From: Chloroflexota bacterium
Lineage (GTDB): Bacteria; Chloroflexota; Anaerolineae; UBA4142; SHND01
Reading direction: 5' to 3'
DNA length: 64,000 bases
NCBI GenBank assembly: GCA_029778615.1
Contig: JAKOPZ010000178.1
Coordinates: forward strand, 1-64,000
Of the stretch, positions 8,211-21,800 are shown in pieces. The position numbers and the translations under genes are program-made. How positions within the stretch are numbered: the first letter of the stretch is position 1; each line of letters starts with the position of its first letter. The notes beneath the pieces are model-generated. The model searched no databases, was not told the origin of the DNA, and saw nothing but the letters and a program-made list of their open reading frames with translations.

Positions 8211-9482
8211 TTATTGATTGCTGATTTCCAACCTCACCCGCGTTCCTTCGCTCGGCGCACTTTCAACTGCTAAACTACCGCCGGCCATTTCCGCGCGTTC
8301 TCGCATGCCTTTAATGCCAAAGTGTTCGCCATTGACGCGCGTCAAATCAAAGCCACTGCCATTGTCTGCAATCGTCAGCGCAATGTGCTGCTGTTTTTTT
8401 TCCAACGCGACGCGGACATTCGACGCGTGCGCGTGACGTGTTACGTTTTCCAACGCCTCTTGAGCGATGCGATAAATACATTGTTCGATGTGCGGGTCAA
8501 GTCTCTCGACGTTCGGCGAGAGCGCCAGCTCCAATTTCAGATTCGCGCGCGCGGCAGCCGACTCGGCAAGCGTACTGAGCGCGAGAGTCAAGCCCAAATC
8601 TTCGAGCGGACTCGCACGCAGTGATTGTAACGCGCGGCGCGCTTCGGTGAGACCGCTGCGCGTACTCGTCGTCGCTTGTTCCAAAATTTTGCGCGCTTCG
8701 TTCGGTTCCACATCCCACAACGCGTTGACCGCCTCCAACTGCACACTGACGGCTGATAACGAATGCGCGAGCGTGTCGTGCAATTCGCGCGCCATGCGAT
8801 TCCGTTCGTGACTGACGGCGAGCTGTTCTGTCGCGGTTGCCGCGAGCGCGAGTTTGCGATTCGCTTCTTGCAGCTCCGCGCGCTGTGCGCGCTGGCGCTG
8901 CATCAACCACGCGACGCCCAGACTGACGCCGGTAATGACCGTGAGCCGCGCGCCGACAACTCCGACAAAAAACGTATAGAGTGAACTTGTATAATCTACA
9001 AACGGCAGCGTCAATAAAGCATCCACAAGATTGAGCGCAATGCCGACGACAAGCACAGCGCGCAAATTGTATTGCCATGCCACAAAAAAAGTGACGATTT
9101 GAAAAACGTACCACAAACGCAGCATCATGCCGAGCGCAATCAATCCGCGCGCGCCGGGCTCGATAAACCAATTGAGCGTAATGAACTTGTCGGCGACGCT
9201 AAAAATTGCCAAGATGGAAAGGATAAGAGGCAAATACGCGCGTCCAAGTTTGCGCGGAAACCACGGGAGAAATGCCATCGCAACGAGCACCACTGCAACA
9301 GGCAGCGTCAGCGCGAGATAGACGGGCAGTGGCGAGGATGTACCAAACCAATCACCAAACCCGCGCCGCGTCAATGGCTGCAAAAACAACATCGCAACGA
9401 CGACGACGCGCAGAATTTGGAGTAACCCCGGCTCTAAATTCGCGCCTTTAAGATTCCACGCAAAATATTTCATCACAATCAT
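8211..9482 (-). CDS. NarL-type sensor histidine kinase
   Basis: A membrane histidine kinase that would phosphorylate the response regulator encoded just downstream. The N-terminal half has about six hydrophobic segments (for example ILRVVVVAMLFLQ, LALTLPVAVVLVAMAFL, ALNLVDALLTL) with no large extracellular domain. A short coiled linker follows, then a HisKA_3 dimerisation domain with the phospho-acceptor His in RMARELHDTLAHS, and an HATPase domain with N-box TRHAHASN and ADNGSGFD/GIKGMRERA. I chose the ATG at 9482 (MIVMKYFAW), just before the first hydrophobic segment. An earlier in-frame start at 9545 adds a polar segment without support, and 9473 is also possible. The many transmembrane segments suggest sensing within the membrane. 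The signal is unknown. Confidence 0.92.
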   Translation of the reverse strand: MIVMKYFAWNLKGANLEPGLLQILRVVVVAMLFLQPLTRRGFGDWFGTSSPLPVYLALTLPVAVVLVAMAFLPWFPRKLGRAYLPLILSILAIFSVADKFITLNWFIEPGARGLIALGMMLRLWYVFQIVTFFVAWQYNLRAVLVVGIALNLVDALLTLPFVDYTSSLYTFFVGVVGARLTVITGVSLGVAWLMQRQRAQRAELQEANRKLALAATATEQLAVSHERNRMARELHDTLAHSLSAVSVQLEAVNALWDVEPNEARKILEQATTSTRSGLTEARRALQSLRASPLEDLGLTLALSTLAESAAARANLKLELALSPNVERLDPHIEQCIYRIAQEALENVTRHAHASNVRVALEKKQQHIALTIADNGSGFDLTRVNGEHFGIKGMRERAEMAGGSLAVESAPSEGTRVRLEISNQ

Positions 9483-9624
9483 CGAGCATGATAGCACAAT
9501 TCGGTTGCGTGAACTGTGCGTTGTTGTCACCTGCGCGCATGACACGCGTCACAAGATGATATGACCGCAATCATTTTCTGCGGTGCGCGGCGTCACTGTC
9601 ACAAGGCATCGGGATAGGGTAAAG

Positions 9625-9767
9625 TATGGCGACTGCAAAGTCCCTTGACAGGGGTTGTCATTGCGAGGGACGAAGCAATCTCACCCGCCCGGTGGGGATT
9701 GCTTCGTCGCAAAGAACGCTCTTCGCAATGACAAATGGGGCGCGCTCGCGACTTTGCAGTTGCCATG
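9625..9767 (+). mobile_element. Miniature element family A, copy 1 (10-bp TSD)
   Basis: A 143-bp non-coding element flanked by the 10-bp direct repeat TAGGGTAAAG (9615-9624, 9768-9777). The terminal inverted repeats are TATGGCGACTGCAAAGTC and its partner with two mismatches. The interior has the palindromic arms TTGTCATTGCGA and TCGCAATGACAA around GAAGCAATC/GATTGCTTC. It differs from the copy at 52267 by one base by eye. It fills much of the 377-base gap between the kinase gene and the giant gene. The rest of the gap shows only a weak extended -10 (TGCTACTAT, about 9817-9825). Confidence 0.9.
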
Positions 9768-9859
9768 TAGGGTAAAGTGTCAGGCGTCAAAAAGTGAGAA
9801 TTCTGTGCTACTATCCACGAATTCTTGCGGCGGCTTTATTCAAAGATACAAGGTTGGCA

Positions 9860-12800
9860 ATGAAACGATTGTCTCTGCGCTACATTCCGGCATTTCTGCT
9901 CGCACTCGTCTTTGTCGCAATCGCACTCTACGTTTATCAATCCTTTCAAGCAAAAGATGCGCGTCCGCAACTGCAAGCCGCGTGGCAGAACGCGCGCACA
10001 GCGGGCGGCTATGCGTTTCGTTCCACCATTCAACAATCGAATGTTCCCCTCGCAACCACCACGAACATTGGACGCAGCAGCGTCGAACACAATTATTACC
10101 TCGAAGGATTCACCCACCTCGACGACAAGAAACTCGAGCTGACGTTGTGGGACAATGGCGGCAGTGTTACGCAGTCCGATTCCGGCGCGCAAATCAAAAT
10201 TGAAAATGGCAAAGCCGTCGCGCGGCGCGGTGACCAAGCGTGGCAAGAGATTGGAAATTTTTCCGACGGCATCGCGCCTGAAGGCGACTTTATGGCGTTC
10301 CTCGCGGGCGCGAAAAATGTCCACGAGGTAGCGCACGAAACGCGCAATGGCGTTTCATTCACGCGTTACACCTATGAGATTGACGGACCGCATTTTGCCG
10401 AATACGTGCGTCAGCAGTTGCAGGCGCGTCTGAGCAAGCAAGGCGAACTGCCGTATGGGATGCAAATCGGCGTCGCGGATGAATACACCAAACTAAAAGG
10501 CACGGGCGAATTGTGGGTGCGCGCGGACGGCTTGCCCATGCGCCAAATCGCCAATTTGGAATTTCCCCCCAATAGCGATTTTTTTGTCCGCGCCACCATC
10601 ACCACTGATTTTTCCGATTACCCCAATTACGTTCAATTTCAAAACAACAAAAATTTTTGGACGCTCGCGGTCGAGAATTTTCCGCGCGCCCGCGCCGATG
10701 AAATGTACGCGTATGTTACGAGTGGTGCGAACGCGTTCGCAGCAAGCATCACCGCCGCGTTCCAAGAATTTGTAGCGCAAAATTCTCCCGCGTTCATCGC
10801 GCTCGCCATTTTCGCCGCGCTGATTTATTTCTTTTTCCGTTTTCATCACAAACGTTTTGCGTACAACGCGCTCGTCATTTTTGTCATTGTCTCGATGGAA
10901 CTCTCGCCGTTGATGCAAACGGCGCAAACGAACGCGTTCGTGGACACGCAGCGCGCGAAAAATGCGGAACAACTCAAACAGCAAGAACAACAGCAGCAGC
11001 AAGACCGCGCGCTGGAAGCAGTACGCAAAGGAAACGAATTTGATACACATACGAGTCCACTTGTCGCAGCCAATGAAAAACAGAGACTAGAGACTGGAGA
11101 CTCAATCTCCAATCTCCAGTCTCCAATCTCCAGTCTCCAATCTCTTGTCCCTTCCTGCACCGATTCGAGCGACCTCGACAACGACGGTTTGAAAAAATGC
11201 GAAGAAGATTTGTTGGGGACGAATCCGAACAAGAAGGATACGGACAACGACCTCTTGCCCGATGGACAAGAAGTTACGGGCTTTACGTTTGGCGGACAAA
11301 CATGGTACTCGGACCCGCAAACTGCCAGCACGCTCGACGATGGAATTCTCGACGGGCAAAAATGTTCATTGTCGAACAATACGCGCAACTGCGCGATAGA
11401 TTCCGACGGCGACGGCATCCCCGATTTGTTCGACCGCGATTTGGACGGTGACGGCGTTCCGAACAATGTGGACCTTTCGCCCCTGCGCGCGAACTCACAA
11501 ACGTTCAGCGAAGCGAATCCGTTTTCGCTCATCATCAACAACTTGGCGACGAACAAGCCCGTGTATGCCGAGTTTCAAATTCGTCCCACAAATCGCCAGC
11601 ACTTGTGGTACGCGTTCAATGTCTTTGATTGGCCCAAAGGCGACACCGAAGGACAAATTCAGCGCGACCCCAATTCGCAGTACAAAACATTTTTTGAAGT
11701 GTGCGTGCAGCGCGGCGGAACAAACTGCAAGATGAATCCCGACGCGAACGGCGATGTCAAACTCGTACCGATGCTCGAAATTCGCGCGCCGTATTGGGGT
11801 GCACCGATTCCTTCGCAATCCGAATTGAACAATTACGGCGTCGTCCGCAAGGATGTGTATGGTCAGGGAACGTACTTGTACGTGCCGCTTCAATTGGTGA
11901 CGGACAAAGCGGGAGACCGCGTCGCGTTCTATGGCAAGATGCTGTATCAAACGCCGTACTCGAACGCGGCATGGGGCGGCGCACATTCCGTGCGGCTCGC
12001 GTGGGTGGTGCAAGCGTTGACCGACGTGTGTCAACAATCGGAAGGTTCGACCTGTACGTCGTACGTCAAGGACAATGTGGATTATCACAATCAAATCCAA
12101 ATCGTTCAAACGTACTATGACGATTTCAAACTGACCGGTTTCAACGCGCGCGAAAATCGCGGGACCGATTACGCGATTATGTACGAAGACCCGTCGGTGG
12201 ACGATGACTTGAATATGGACACCGACCTCATCCGCGCAGAATACGCGTTGGACTCGGCGTTCTTGCACGCGCGCGATTGCGAAAACACGGATTCGGTGGG
12301 TGTTTGTGTGAGCGGCGACGGGAAACCGGACATTACCGTGAACGGCAGCGGAGTCGGTGCGCCAAGAATCGAAACGCGTTTTGACCGCGATTTGAACGGC
12401 GGACTGACAGACAATCAACGGTTCGGCATCCCGCGCAACCTTAAAGTTTTGACGCGAACGTACACGCACCGCGACAACGCGATAGTCCAAATCGGGACGA
12501 CGGAAGCGCGCAACATTTTGAATTCGCGGTTCACGTCGCAGTGGAGCGCGCAGTCGCCGATTTATCCGACTTTGTTGTACACCTACGAAGACCGTTCCCG
12601 CGCGCTGGGCTATTCGCCCGAAGGGGAAGCCGATTCGGGACTCACGTGGTCGAACAATCAAATCACGCTAGATATGTCCAAAGCGGTGCCGCAAACCATC
12701 GCGGGCATGAATTGGATTCCGTACACGTATGCCGGCGGCACGTGGCAAGCGATGGATATGCAATCCTACGGCACGGAATTGGAGCGCCGTTTTGCCAACA

Positions 12801-15800
12801 GCGGCGACCCGACCGATTCGCCTGAAGTGGCGCGCGGAAAACTCGCGGGAATGAAATTGTACTATGCGGCGGTGTTTAACGGCGTGCAGTATGTGGTGAA
12901 TCTCGGCGACACGCCCACGTTCGTCGCGAATACCTCCAAGTCCGACCAAGAAATCAAAGACAACATCACGATTTCTAACCGCTTACCGAGAGCGGTCTTG
13001 CAAGTTTTGGTGACCCAGTACGACATTGCCTTTGGCATCGGACGCGGCGCGACCGCCATTGAAACGCGCACGGTGTATCAATATCTCGGCTTGCTCGACC
13101 AGAACAAGACGCTCAAAGATTTGGAAATTGAAAACATGTTCTCGTCGCTCGCTAAAAAGATAAAGAACATTACTGCGGAAGGGACAGGCGCGGGAAAAAC
13201 TGCAGTGGGCATTGTCACGGTCTTTACCGTCGTCGGTTTGGTTGTGGGCGGCAGCTTGTACGCGGCGGGATTGGCGACCGGCAACAAGGGGCTGATTATT
13301 TCGGGGCAGGTCTTTCTCGCCATCTCGCTCTTTATCGCGATTGCGGTAACGCCGGTGCTGGCAGTCATCAGTTTGTACAAAGCGATTGATGCCGCAGGGC
13401 AATTGACGGTTGGCAGCTTTTTCAAAGTGCTCGGCGCGAATTCCGAAATTATTGGCGTTTCAAAATACGCGCGCGGGGTGGGTTTATTCTTTGACCTCGC
13501 GTTACCGTGGGCGCTCGCGCTGTACGATATTTTTTCGAATGACCTCGCGTTCGGTTCGCCCGCGTTCAATACCGCAATTGCCCAAGCCATTGCGGGAACG
13601 ATTGTGGCGATTTTGCTCTTTGCCATCGCTGCGTTCGTCGTCGGCGCGATTGTGACGGCGATTATTGGATTTATTGACGTGCTGCTGCTCTTGTTGTGCA
13701 AAGGCGGCGTGAGCGGAACGTGCTGGGGTGTTGTCGCCTCCCTTACAGCGGCGGTGGCAGATTTTATTTACAAAGGCGGCTCGACAATTGATTTTGGACA
13801 CAAGGACAGTTCTGGCAATTCAGACCTCGTGCAAATCAAGGACATTGATTTTCGGCTCGCGGACGCCAACAAAGGACTGCGCGCGGATAACGCCATCACG
13901 TACAGCGCGCTCATTCAGACCAACATCTACCACAAATATCGCAGTTTTGAATTTTACAGCAGCGACCACTTTTTCAGCGCGAACGATTTGAGAGAATCGT
14001 CGTTCCGCTATGCGTTGACGACGAATCAAAGCGACCCCGTTCCCACGACCAATCGCAACGACATGCCGAATGCGTGGCAAGGTGTGGAACGCAAAGGCGG
14101 CGGTGGTTGGAAGGGATACAAGACCGATACGGTCAGTACGTCTTCCTTCACACTGCCCGCCGGCATCAATCGCAAAAAGGGACTGTACTTGAAAATGTCC
14201 TACGCCGTGATGGGCTATGAATGTTGGGTCGGCGATTGCAGCTATCGCACCAATCGCGGCGACAGCACGAGCGATTTGGGCAGCATCATCGTCTTTGATG
14301 TTTTCCCCAACACGCTCGAAGATTTTGTGAAATGGGACTGGGCGGGTGGTTCTACGCAGCGCGTCTGCTATCCGTTTTTCGCTCTGTTCTCGGGTTTTCC
14401 GCCGCGTCCAAATTTTCAAACCACGTGTCGAGATGTGACCTATGGCTTTACCTTTCCAGCGGTCGCAGACAAAGATGGCGATGGTCTCGTCGCGGCGAAT
14501 GACCCCGACGATACAAAATTTGATACGGACAATGATGGTTTGCCCGACGCGCAGGACTTGAATTACAACCCGCGTGTGGCAGACACCGACGGCGACGGTT
14601 TGAACGATGGGCTGGAAATCACGCTCGGCACCGACCCCGCGAAACGCGATACGGACAATGATGGGCTGAATGACAATGTTGAAATCGCGGGATTCATGTA
14701 CACGTACGCGACCGGCAAACAAACGCGCATTTACACCAATCCGCGTTCACCCGACAGTGACGGCGATTCGTTTTCCGACAACTCGGAAATCAGCGGCAAC
14801 CTTATCTCTACCGCCGATGCGGCGAATGGAAAAAAGAATGCGCTCGCGCCAACCGATGTGAATCTCGGACTCAATCCGCGTGCCTTTGACCCGAATCCGC
14901 TTGAATTCAATTTTGCCATAAGCGATTCGGATTTGTTTCTCAAACCGGGCGATACATTTATCTATACACCAACGGTTCAAAACAAACTCGTGCCCGGCGC
15001 GTACGGCATCACGAATCAAATTTACGCGTCAGGACGTATGAGCGTGACTCTGCCGAGCCAAGTTCAGTACGTTTCGTCCGGCGGCACGAATCCATTCACG
15101 CAAAATTTTGTGTTGGGCAACGGCGCCGTTTCGCCGACATTGAGTTTGCGTGTGGCGAACAATGTCGCAACCGCGCGCGTGAATTTTATCAACACCGCGT
15201 CCGCTACGCTCTATGACGGACTGCCGACGACAACGCGTTTGGGACTTGTGCGGAATGGCGATTTATTTGAATTCACGATTGACAATGACCTGCCGACCAC
15301 GCAAATTATCATCCCGAGCTTTATGAAGGCAGGCACATCGCTCGTCGTCGGCGGCACCGCGCAAGACCCAACCTCGCCCATCACTCAAGTCGAAATCAGC
15401 GTGGACAACGGACCGTGGGTCTTGACGCAAGGCACGCCCTCTGGTTCGACGGGCAATTCCGCGTTCACCTGGGCGTACACCTACACCGCGCCCGCAACCG
15501 AAGGACAGCATACCTTCCGCACGCGTTCCACCGACAGCGTTGGACTTGTGCAGAGTCCCGTCACCAGCGCATCTCTGCGCGTCGACGCGACACCGCCGGC
15601 GATTACATATGACATTACGACGAATCCAATTGTCGCGGCGAGTTTGGACGAAAATGGCAGCTGGGTTATTCCGTTGAGCGGAACGGTGAGCGATACTGCA
15701 AATGTAAATCAGAGCGGTGTGGGCACAGTCGAAGTTTCCATGTCGCCCAACACCAACGGTTGGCAGACCGCGAACATTGACCGCAGCGTGACGCCGCACA

Positions 15801-18800
15801 CGTGGAACATTTTGTACCGCCTCACGACGTTCGACGCGAATACAAACGCAGTCGTTAACCCGACGGCACAAGCGACATTCCAGGCGCGCGCGCGCGACAA
15901 TGTGGGAAACGAATTCACGCAAAGCCCCGGACAAATTCGGATTGACCAAACCGCGCCGACGCTTACGTTGAATGACCCGGCAGACACAGCGGGCGGTGAA
16001 TTTATTTCTCATGCGACGACGCTCGGCGGCACCGTCACCGACCCCGCGTTGAACGGCGTCAACTCGGGAATTGCGAGCGCGGAAATCGCATTCACGCTTG
16101 ACAAGGTAACGGATGCGTTGACGCAAGCTCTGCTCTTGCAATCCTTTGACACGAAACTCGGCGTGAATGTTTGGCGCGACCGCGCCGCGCTCGGCAACAA
16201 CGCGACGTGCGACGCAAACAATTGTCCGGGGACCATCGCGGGACGCGTCGGGCTGGGACTCGATTTCAACGGCGCGACGAGTCAGACCGTCAACGTCGCC
16301 GCGTTCGCCATTCCGCTGACGAACTATACTTTTTCGGAATGGTTCAAGACGACGTGCGCGAATTGTGGTCTATCGTCGCTTGTCGGCTCAACCGTAACCG
16401 ACCGCCAAATTTATTTGCGGAATGGCGATGTATGCGCGGACGTGTTCAATGGGTTCCGTCAGCAGATTTGTACATTCAGCACCAATTACGCGGACGACAA
16501 TTGGCATCAGGTAACGCACGTGCTTGACGGCACCGCGCAAAAGTTGTACGTGGACGGCGTATTGAAATCGTCCAACTCGCTCGGCACGTCGGCGGGCAAC
16601 GCGTCCGCCGCCGTCGTGATGGGACGCGCGCCGCAAGCGGGTACACAGTATTTCACCGGACAGCTCGACGAAGTGAAACTGTTCAATCAAGCGTTGGACG
16701 CGGTGACGGTCAAGGGATTGTACGATACGTGGCAGCCGGTCACGCTTTCTACTTCGGGCGAAGGCGTGATGAACGCGACGTGGAGCGCGCCGCTGCCGGA
16801 CAAACTGGAAGGCAATTATCAAATTGATTTGACCGCGACCGACATGCGCGGGAATCGCAACGAAGCGCGTGAGGACTGGGGACATTGGAGCGGCGAAATT
16901 GATTTGCTCGCGCCGCGCGTCTCTATCAACCTCAGCTATAGCGGCGCCAATTCGACCGCGCGCACGACGATATCGGGTTACGCCGAAGATTTGAATTTGA
17001 GCGAGGACGGTTTCGAAAGTCCTTGCGCTTCTTCCACATGGACGCGTTCGTACAATACGCTCACGCGTCCGAATCAGCCGACGCGTTTGAACCGCATTGA
17101 TTTTTCGTGCAGCGTGCCCGGATTCATTGACAAGACGACGCGCCTCAAAGCGTGCGATACCAACAATCGCTGCGCGGCAAATTATCCGCCGCAGTACCAA
17201 CTGTTCGCGTTGACGCCCGGTTGGACGGAACGCGCGCCCGCGTTCACATATTCGCCGGTGCAGCGCGTCGCGACATCGAGCAATTGGGCATGGCTCCTCG
17301 GCGGCCTTGCGACAGACGACGCGCACGGCAAGGTCTATTGGGTGGATTGGGATGGGATTCGTCGTTCCAATCTCGATGGTTCGCAATTGGAAACACTGCC
17401 TATCGGTTCACAGAATACGCGCGACATTGCGGTAGACAGCGCGGCGGGCATCTTGTTCCGCGTGGAAAGCGATGGTCTATATCGCTCCAATCTCGACGGC
17501 ACCAATTCCGTCCGCATCGTCAATCTCGGCAATCAATTCGCGCTCGCAGTAGATTCGCCGCGCGGCAAAGTGTACATCGGCGGTGGCACGACGATTCGTC
17601 GTTACAACTATGACGGCAGCGGCGGAGAAACGTTCAATGTGGATGGCTATGCCGGCGCGGCAGTCTTGGCGCTCGCGGTGAATACATCCGTTGGACGCGT
17701 ATTCTGGTCGCGCTACAGCACAGCATCGCCCGATGACCACAACTGCTCTTTTTACAGTCAGGTCATGTGGAAAAATTACGACGGGACGGGTGGGAATTAT
17801 TATTCGGACAATTGGCGCGGTCCTTTTAATCCCGGTTGCAATCGAGAGTACCGCGCGCTCGCGTACGACCCGTTTTCGGACAGTATCTTTTTCTCGAGCA
17901 GCTATAATGCCTATTATGGCAATCCCACATTGCGGCGTATTCCGGCGAACGGCTTTGGGTTTTTCGCGTTTGATATCGCGCCGATTTTTAGTGGCATTCG
18001 CGGGTTAGGATTTGCCACATTTAGGACCGAACCATTCGACGCGGCGGATTTGGAAATTGCCAAAACCGCGCCTGCCATTGTCGTGCCGAACGCGCCGCTG
18101 CCGTATCAAATCGTCATTCGCAATTCGGGCGTCAATCCGGCGACGAACGTTGTCATTACTGACACGCTGCCCGTGACAGTCACGTTCCAATCGGCAATCA
18201 CCAATCTCGGACAAAATTGTCCTGCACCGAACGGTGTCAATTTTTCCTGCACGCTCAACAACCCCATCAACGGCGGTTCGTCCGTCACGCTCACCATCAA
18301 CACGATGGTCAATGCAAACGGCTTGGGACAAATTGATAACAACGCGGGCGCGTCCATGAGCGCGACCGACCCCAGCCCCAACAACAATCTCGGGCAAAAT
18401 TATGTGAACGCGGTCACGCCCACCTTTACACTCACGCCCTCGCGCACGCCGACGCCAACGTTCACACCGTCGAATACGCCAACGTTCACACCGACCTTTA
18501 CGCCGACAAACACGCGCGTCGCGCCGAGCGCCACTCCCTCCGCACTCTTGAAAAGTATTTTCTGGACAAACGGTTTGGACCAAGTATCCGGCGTTCAAAC
18601 CGATGGCAGCTATCGACGCACCATCGCCACGCGCCGTTCCGGAATCTATCCCGTAAATTATCAACTGCCGCGCGGCATTGGCTATGATTCCGTCAACAAC
18701 AAATTGTACTGGGCGGAGCGCGACCGGATTGTGCGCGCGAATTTGGACGGCTCGAATATCGAGACGGTGGTCAATACCACGAGCGCCCAAGAACTCGCGG

Positions 18801-21800
18801 TAGATGGCATTCACCAAAAAATTTATTGGCGCACCGATGGCTTGGTCGGCGGCAGCTATGCGATTTGGCGCAAAGACTTGGCGACGGGTGATGTAGCGCG
18901 CATCGTCAATACTTCCAACTTTTGCTGCGGACTCGCGATTGACCCGTATCACGAACACGTTTATTACGGCGACCAATCGGGCACCAACCGCATCTTTCGC
19001 GTCAACAGCGACGGCAGCAATTCCAAAATCATCATTGACCACATTTATCTCGGACCCTACGGTCTGGCGATTGATAGCGTCAACGAAAAAATCTATTGGG
19101 TGGAACAAAATAATGGCACCCCCAATCAAATTCAGCGCGCGAATTTGGACGGGAGCGCCAAAGAAAAAATTGTTGACGTTTCCGGCTCGTTCGTGAATTT
19201 GCTTCTCGACGTGGCGGGCAATCGCATCTATTGGATGGAAGGTCCGAACGGCGGGAAAACCATTCGCTACGCGCCGCTCGCTCCAAATTCTTCCGCGTCC
19301 GATTTTCTCAATGTCGGTTTTGTGAACGGACAGGGTTACATGACCCTCGCGTACGCGCCGCCCGCGCCCACCGCGACGCCGACGAATACCGCGACGCATA
19401 CCCCCACTGCGACGACGACGCGCTTGCCCGCCACCGCCACACCGGCGGGCATGGTCAAGAGCGTGGATTGGACAAACGGCTTTAACGAAATCCGCGCCAT
19501 CAATGTGGACGGCACGTACAATCGCCAATTGCTTTACTTGGCGCCGATTCAGTCAGGACCGTACTATTACACGCAAAGTCCATCCGATGTCGAGTTCGAC
19601 CCGGTTAGCAACAAACTTTATTTCTTGAATTGGACGAACGGCACCATCCATCGCATGAATTTGGACGGCTCGAATGTAGAGACCATCACGAATTCTGTCT
19701 ATCCCCATCCGCGCGAGCTGGTGGTGGATGGTGTCAACAACCGACTTTATTGGCGCACGGAACAAGATACCGGTTTTTCCGCGCGCGTGTGGTGCAATGA
19801 TGGCGCGCACTATATTAATGTCAGCTCTTCGTACGGCGGTTTGGTGGTGGACACCGAACGCCAGCAGATTTATTTCGGCGACGGCGCCGACATCAAACGC
19901 GCCAATAGTGATTGCACCGGCGTCGTGAATGTCGTTACCGCGCAATCCGATTTGACGACGGCGATGGCGCTCGACGCGAGCGGCGACAAATTGTATTGGG
20001 CAACGTATAACGGCAAACAAATCAAGCGCGCCAACACCGACGGCACGAATGTTCAAGTGATTTCCACCGCGCATGGTCCCGGCTTGGTGCAGGGGCTCAC
20101 GCTCGATGTCGCGGGCGGAAAAATTTATTGGCTCAACTATTACACGCCGAGCGACATTAGCCGCGCCGACCTCGCACCCAATTCACCCGCCGAACAATTT
20201 TTACAGACCAACATCCCCGGTTACATTGCGGGCATTGCGTTGATGTACGTCGCACCCACCGCAACCTTTACGCCGACGAATACACCAACCAACACACCCA
20301 CGTTCACCTTGACGTTCACGCCGACCAACACAAACACCGCGACGAGCACACCGACGAACACGCCGACGAACACGCCAACCAACACGCCGACGAACACGTC
20401 AACCAACACGCCGACGAATACGCCGACCTTTACGCCCACGAACACGCCGACGAACACGCCGACCTTTACGCCGACGCCGACGAATACGCGCGTGAGCGCG
20501 ACGGGAACGCCGCCCGCGTCCACGCACACGAAACTTTTATTCTTTACGCGGCGCAACAACGGCGACATCTTGCGCGTTCCACCGGGCAGCGCGGGCGCGC
20601 AGACGATTGTGGATGCGAGCGGCACAGTGAACGGCATCACCGCCGACCCCATCAACGGCTATTTGTATTGGACGGAAGGCACGAACGGACGCATCATGCG
20701 TTCCAATCTCGACGGCTCGAATCAAATTGAAATTCTCAACAGCTTGAGCGACCCGCGCGCGATTGTGTTTGACGCGACCGCGAACGATTTGTATTTCACG
20801 AGCGGCAACGCGCTCACGTACAAGTACGACCTCGACACCAGCACACTCACAACGCTTCCGATTTTTTACGCGAACGCGCTGGCGCTTGACCCCGAACGCG
20901 GCAGAATTTACTACAGCGATTATCAAGGCATCAAGTGGACGAATCTCGCGTCACCCGGTTCGCCAAATGTTCTCATCAATCTCACAAGCGAAAGCGTCAA
21001 CAGCATCTATCTCGACGCGCCGAACGATTACATCTATTGGAGTGAAGCATACGCGAAACGGATTCGCCGCGCAGACTTGACCGGCGCGAATCAAAACATT
21101 GTCACGATTGTCGACACGCAAGCAACACCCTCGCCCGACGACGGCACGCCGTATGGCATCACCGTTGACGTACTCGGCGGAAAAATGTATTGGCTGCAAA
21201 CCTTCCGTTTGTGGGAATCGGACATTGCGCCCAATTCCACGCCGAACGGCGTTTTCGGTTCGGGCGGCTTTCCGTTGTACACGAGTTCACTCGTCATTCT
21301 CGATTACGCACCGAACACGCCGACGCCGACGGCGACGCATACGCTAACGCCGACGAATACTCCGACAGAACCACCGACGCCGACGAGTACGGCAACGCCG
21401 ACAAACACACCAACCGCGATTCCAGGACCGCTCACTGTCAACACGCCGAACGACACGGACGATGGCGCGTGCGACGCGCTCGGTACGGGTTCCGGCAACC
21501 AAGATTGCACTCTGCGCGAAGCAATCAATCTCACCAACGGCAATTCCGGTATCAACGAGATTCAGTTTGCATCGGGTCTGAGTGGGGTTATTCGTCTCGA
21601 CAGCGGCTTGGGCGAATTGAACATCAGCGACCATCTCAAAATCGTCGGACCCGGCGCTTTAACCCTCGCAGTGAACGGCGACACGAATAGTGACAACACG
21701 CCCGATGTGCGCGTGTTCCACATCACGAATGGCAGCACGGTTTGGATTTCGGGATTGACGATTGAACGAGGCATAGGCAATTTCAATTGTGTTTCAGATA

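Noticed and set aside
18005-19528. Long open frames antisense to the giant gene (for example 507 codons here)
   Set aside because: They are Arg/Ala/Val-rich complements of a biased coding strand, with no family resemblance or start signals. The sense strand has clear YWTD blades.
20280-20510. CRISPR-like repetition
   Set aside because: The periodic ACGCCGACGAACACG units code for Thr-Pro-Thr-Asn linkers in frame and lack unique spacers of equal length.
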